In this document: positions 61,012-64,000 of the stretch, piece by piece
Position numbering within the stretch: position 1 is the stretch's first letter
How the letters are laid out: the number at the start of each line of letters is the position of its first letter
The notes under the pieces: generated by a model
Seen by the model: the letters and a program-made list of their open reading frames with translations, nothing else
The model's database searches: none
Told to the model about the DNA's origin: nothing
Assembly: GCF_018688235.1 (NCBI RefSeq)
Contig: NZ_CP061313.1
Location: 372,001-436,000, forward strand
Length of the DNA stretch: 64,000 bases
DNA from: Polynucleobacter sp. AP-Nino-20-G2
GTDB taxonomy: Bacteria > Pseudomonadota > Gammaproteobacteria > Burkholderiales > Burkholderiaceae
Direction: 5' to 3'
Translations under genes and position numbers: made by a program

Positions 61012-62229
61012 ATGAAGCTGAGTGCCGCCGAGATCAAAGGCTACAAGCCTGAAGAAAAACTCAAGAAATATTCGGATGGGTATGGACTTAATTTGTATTG
61101 CTATCCAAACGGATCAAAACTTTGGCGTTTTCGCTATCGATTTGGCGGTATTCAAAAGACACTCTCATTGGGGCGATACCCGCAAGTATCGCTAGCCAAT
61201 GCTCGAATTAAATGTGCTGAATTGCGTGATGCATTGGGAGGTGGGGTTGACCCGTCAGATGCTAGGCGCGAAAAGAAGCGAAAAGACAAGGTTGCAATTG
61301 GAAATAGCTTTGAAGCGGTTGCATTGAAGTGGCATGAAACTTGGGCGGTAGGAAAAGAGCCCAGTCATGTAAAGCGAGTATTAAGCAGGCTAAGGGCGAA
61401 TGTTTTTAAGGAGATTGGATCTAAGCCCATCACCTCAATTACTGCACCAATGTTAGTGGCGATGGTTAAGAAGATTGAGTCCGGCGAGAATAATCCGCTA
61501 GAAATTGCTAAAAGATCCTTTTCAACTTGTGGGCAGATTTTTCGCTTCGCTGTAGCTCATGGCATTTGTGAGCGCAACCCAGCTGCAGATGTAAGAATTT
61601 CTGATGTAGTAAAAAGCAAGCCTGTGGTTCATCGAAAGAGAATTGATACTAAAGATTTGCCTAAATTGCTTCGCAATATTGATGCATATGACTCAGAGTT
61701 TGGCGGCGATGAATTGACAAAATTAGCCATGCAATTAATGACCCTCACCTTTTTACGAACGAGCGAATTAATTCAGGCAAAGTGGGATGAAATTGATTTG
61801 AAGAATAAGGAATGGCGCATTCCCGCTAAGCGAATGAAGATGAGGGATCCTCACATAGTTCACTTAACTCCTCAGGCTATATCTGTATTCAATCGATTGA
61901 GAGAAATTTCAGGGGGTAGGGAGTTAATTTTCCCATCAGAAAAGCCATTAAAAAGCATGAGTAACAACACTATTCTTTTTGCGCTTTATCGGATGGGCTA
62001 TAGAGGGCGCATGACAGGGCATGGCTTCCGGGGTGTCGCATCCACCATCTTGCATGAGCTGGGCTATCCCCATGAGCATATTGAGCTTCAGTTGGCTCAC
62101 TCCGAAAGAAATAGTGTGAGTGCTGCATATAACTTTGCAACCTATCTACCCGCTCGAGCAAGGATGATGCAAGAATGGGCGGATTACTTAGATGCAATAA
62201 AAGCGTATGTTGCAAATACAAAATCGTAA
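61012..62229 (+). CDS. Tyrosine-family site-specific integrase (P4 type)
   Basis: The start is the ATG at 61012 (MKLSAAEIKGYKPEEKLKKY), preceded by AAGGC; a longer frame back to 60940 only translates the doublet repeats. The 405-residue protein has an N-terminal arm-binding domain (YGLNLYCYPNGSKLWRFRYRFGGIQKTLSLGRYP), a core-binding domain and the catalytic set: Arg in LTFLRTSELIQAKW, HGFRG, then His in LAHSERN and Tyr in AYNFATYL. It probably integrated an island at tRNA-Leu. Confidence 0.94.
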   Translation: MKLSAAEIKGYKPEEKLKKYSDGYGLNLYCYPNGSKLWRFRYRFGGIQKTLSLGRYPQVSLANARIKCAELRDALGGGVDPSDARREKKRKDKVAIGNSFEAVALKWHETWAVGKEPSHVKRVLSRLRANVFKEIGSKPITSITAPMLVAMVKKIESGENNPLEIAKRSFSTCGQIFRFAVAHGICERNPAADVRISDVVKSKPVVHRKRIDTKDLPKLLRNIDAYDSEFGGDELTKLAMQLMTLTFLRTSELIQAKWDEIDLKNKEWRIPAKRMKMRDPHIVHLTPQAISVFNRLREISGGRELIFPSEKPLKSMSNNTILFALYRMGYRGRMTGHGFRGVASTILHELGYPHEHIELQLAHSERNSVSAAYNFATYLPARARMMQEWADYLDAIKAYVANTKS

Positions 62230-62422
62230 ATTTATATTGCATAAAAACCACAGAATAAAAATATTTTTAGTTTGCCAGCGATTGACAACAAATGACAACG
62301 GTTAAGAATGATGGAGTACTCAAGAGAATGCTGTCCTTTGTTTGACATTTATTAATTTGTAAAAAAGGAAAATATGTAAATAATCAATAACCATGTTCAA
62401 CAACCTATAAAAGAGGTTAACC

Positions 62423-62653
62423 ATGGTTAGCAAAGTAACATCACCGAAACCAGGGACCTTGCCACACGATGGCATGAGTCGCTGGAGTCAGATCAAATCA
62501 TTCGTGCCAATTAGCCGCGAGAAGTTCCGTCAGATGGTTCGTGATGGACAAGCGCCACAACCAGTAAAACTTGGGATTCGATGCACCATGTGGCGCAATG
62601 CGGAATTGCATGAATTTCTAAATGATCCAGCTAGTTATGAGGTGGCGAAATGA
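62423..62653 (+). CDS. AlpA-like small DNA-binding protein (probable excision or regulatory factor)
   Basis: A 76-residue protein with a helix-turn-helix of the AlpA/excisionase kind (MSRWSQIKSFVPISREKFRQMVRDGQAPQPVKLGIRCTMWRNAELHEFL). AlpA-type proteins switch on integrase or aid excision. The gap 62230-62422 before it has a repeated TGACAAC (62283-62289, 62293-62299) and no gene. The next gene overlaps by four bases. Confidence 0.8.
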   Translation: MVSKVTSPKPGTLPHDGMSRWSQIKSFVPISREKFRQMVRDGQAPQPVKLGIRCTMWRNAELHEFLNDPASYEVAK

Positions 62654-63630
62654 TGAATGGTGCATCCAGCTACATTTCGGGCAACTCCACGCCATTCCTG
62701 CGCACAGCTAAATTAAAGGGTGCCAGGAAAATTGAAGTTGCATCTCGCCATAATTTGAGGGAAATTCAAGCCGAGTTGGGCGCGTATAGTCACATTGATC
62801 CGCATAGAAGTGAAGCAAATATCATCCTAAGAGGCGAGAGAACGGCTCAAAAAGTGACTCAGAGGGCGAATCAGTTGATGCTTGATGCCGGGGTATCAAA
62901 ATTAAGAAAAGATGCCGTACGAGCCATTGAAATCGTTTTTAGCCTATCTCCAAATGTTGAGATTGATGTGAACGGGTTTTTTGCAAAGGCAACATCATGG
63001 GCTGAGGCTTATTTTCAGGTGCCGATTCTTAGTTCAGTCATTCACCACGATGAGCAAGCACCGCATTGCCATGTTTTGATGTTGCCTTTGGTTGGGAATC
63101 GCTTAGTAGGTAGTGATTTGATTGGGAATCGCCAAAGTTTAGAAAGAATGCAATCAGACTTTTATGCCAATGTTGCTCATGGCTTCGGCTTACAAAGACC
63201 TGCTAGGAGCAAGGAGTATTCCAAAGCAAAAAGACAAGAGATGGCAGTTCAAGTGCTGACCGTGATTAAAGACGACCCCACAAAGCTGAAGAATGCATCC
63301 ATCTTTGCGGCATTGATGGAGGCAATTGCCATTCAAGCCCCGGTCAAGTTGTTAGAGCTTTTGAATATCCCCATCAAACTCGACTCAATGAGAAAAATTA
63401 AATCATCGACATCTATTTTTATTAAGAAGATGAAGAGCGAGAAGCCTATAGGGTTTGAGTCATCCGAGGGCAAAAGTAAACATCAAACCCTATGCTCTGT
63501 AGGGTTCACTAAATCTGATCCGGAAATTAGTGCGTCAAACAGTACCAATCAGACCGAATTAATTCGTGAGAGAGATGACGCCATTCCATCGGAGTTTTGG
63601 GATTCTGATGGGGGTAAATTTGCGCTATGA
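62650..63630 (+). CDS. Mob/Pre-type plasmid recombination (relaxase) protein
   Basis: A 326-residue protein resembling Mob_Pre relaxases. The metal-binding histidine motif is HHDEQAPHCHVLMLPL near 137-152, and the N-terminal part has SEANIILRGERTAQKV. Such relaxases nick an origin of transfer so that a conjugative helper can move the element. ATG overlaps the AlpA-like stop. The C-terminal 100 residues are not recognised. It suggests the tRNA-Leu island is mobilizable. Confidence 0.8.
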   Translation: MMNGASSYISGNSTPFLRTAKLKGARKIEVASRHNLREIQAELGAYSHIDPHRSEANIILRGERTAQKVTQRANQLMLDAGVSKLRKDAVRAIEIVFSLSPNVEIDVNGFFAKATSWAEAYFQVPILSSVIHHDEQAPHCHVLMLPLVGNRLVGSDLIGNRQSLERMQSDFYANVAHGFGLQRPARSKEYSKAKRQEMAVQVLTVIKDDPTKLKNASIFAALMEAIAIQAPVKLLELLNIPIKLDSMRKIKSSTSIFIKKMKSEKPIGFESSEGKSKHQTLCSVGFTKSDPEISASNSTNQTELIRERDDAIPSEFWDSDGGKFAL

Positions 63631-63736
63631 AAAGATCCGTGGCATGGCTCTACTTCTTGGTAAAGACCTCGTGGCAATGAAAAGTACCAAGGTACTTCCC
63701 GAGGTGGTGCGACTGGGGCGCTCAAAGATGCAGTAA
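63608..63736 (+). CDS. Possible 42-residue ORF downstream of the relaxase gene
   Basis: An ATG at 63608, inside the end of the relaxase gene in another frame, opens MGVNLRYEKIRGMALLLGKD and ends VVRLGRSKMQ. It is short and unrecognised. Between 63737 and 63838 only a short GCCCCTT-AAGGGGT hairpin is visible. Confidence 0.25.
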   Translation: MGVNLRYEKIRGMALLLGKDLVAMKSTKVLPEVVRLGRSKMQ

Positions 63737-63838
63737 TTCCGTTCTATTATTGCCCCTTAAGGGGTTGTACTAAAAATGTATCTAATGACCAATTTAGCAG
63801 TAAGGGACTTTTTACGGTTGCTGGGTTGATTCATGTTG

Positions 63839-64000
63839 CTAGTTCAGGCTAAATCTCCAAATACCCGACATGACTGATTTTCTAGCCAAATCTCGTTCGC
63901 TATCGCACGCAGCTTGATTGCTTGATTGTTCATGTTCACGCATGCACGCATCGAATATGGTCTGACCTGCACCATCAGCAACCTTGCTGACACTCTGATA
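63839..64000 (-). CDS. C-terminal end of an unknown protein, cut by the window edge
   Basis: An open minus-strand frame enters from the right edge and ends with TAG at 63839-63841. The 53 visible residues include DACMREHEQSSNQAACDSERDLARK, with two cysteines in a charged helix. No family is recognised. It converges on the relaxase gene. Confidence 0.45.
   Translation of the reverse strand, partial: YQSVSKVADGAGQTIFDACMREHEQSSNQAACDSERDLARKSVMSGIWRFSLN

Noticed and set aside
1..64000. CRISPR array
   Set aside because: No series of regularly spaced repeats and spacers was seen; the repeats found are dispersed or simple doublets.

Overview
The window looks like a chromosome segment of a freshwater betaproteobacterium of the Polynucleobacter type (Burkholderiaceae). 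This rests on moderate base composition, on the housekeeping order rng-maf-rlmH-rsfS-nadD-hemF-purD-yebC, and on family-level resemblance of dnaE, msbA, rhlE, queG and amiC to that group. It is an inference from gene content, not from a marker gene.

Layout. (1) 1-5.6 kb: an IS3-type transposase remnant, then a LysR regulator divergent from a six-gene run (DoxX, LigB-type dioxygenase, esterase, azoreductase, pirin, DUF554 membrane protein) that resembles quinone/electrophile detoxification operons. (2) 5.7-33.4 kb: a composite accessory region. It ends at an intact tRNA-Lys(TTT) gene at 33314-33389 (minus strand). Five 37-45 bp copies of that tRNA's 3' end lie at about 5.77, 6.88, 7.91, 10.86 and 17.23 kb, all in the same orientation. 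They divide the region into blocks like a stack of islands that integrated one after another at the same tRNA, with no integrase left. The cargo blocks are an alpha/beta hydrolase; a cold-shock protein plus an IF-1 paralogue; a three-gene toxin-antitoxin-like operon plus a two-gene CBASS anti-phage system; a LysR/class II aldolase/ketopantoate reductase-like/TRAP transporter catabolic cassette; and a block with an intact IS30 element, an HD-GYP protein, a P-type ATPase, a Usp protein, a heavy-metal RND efflux operon and an NsrR-type nitric-oxide-responsive operon. (3) 33.4-60.6 kb: core genome, including cell-wall amidase, TsaE, QueG, AzlCD, a YdiJ-like 2-hydroxyacid dehydrogenase with its GntR regulator, an aminotransferase with GlcG, RhlE, GluQ, DnaE, glycosyltransferases, MsbA and the rng-yebC cluster. 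(4) 60.7-64 kb: tRNA-Leu(CAA) followed by a tyrosine integrase, an AlpA-like protein and a Mob/Pre-type relaxase. This is the left end of a mobilizable island that runs off the window.

The most notable points are these. The tRNA-Lys remnant array carries a shared flanking module built on a 17-bp palindrome (TGTCG-N7-CGACA, eight copies). The CBASS locus has a nucleotidyltransferase put out of frame by exactly one base in a seven-C run near its start, which suggests on/off phase variation or a sequence error, beside an intact Cap15-type membrane effector. An NsrR-like operator lies between divergent promoters. Small gene remnants ending in the same EAIEFE-type tail occur in two separate blocks.

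No CRISPR array, rRNA gene or replication origin was seen.
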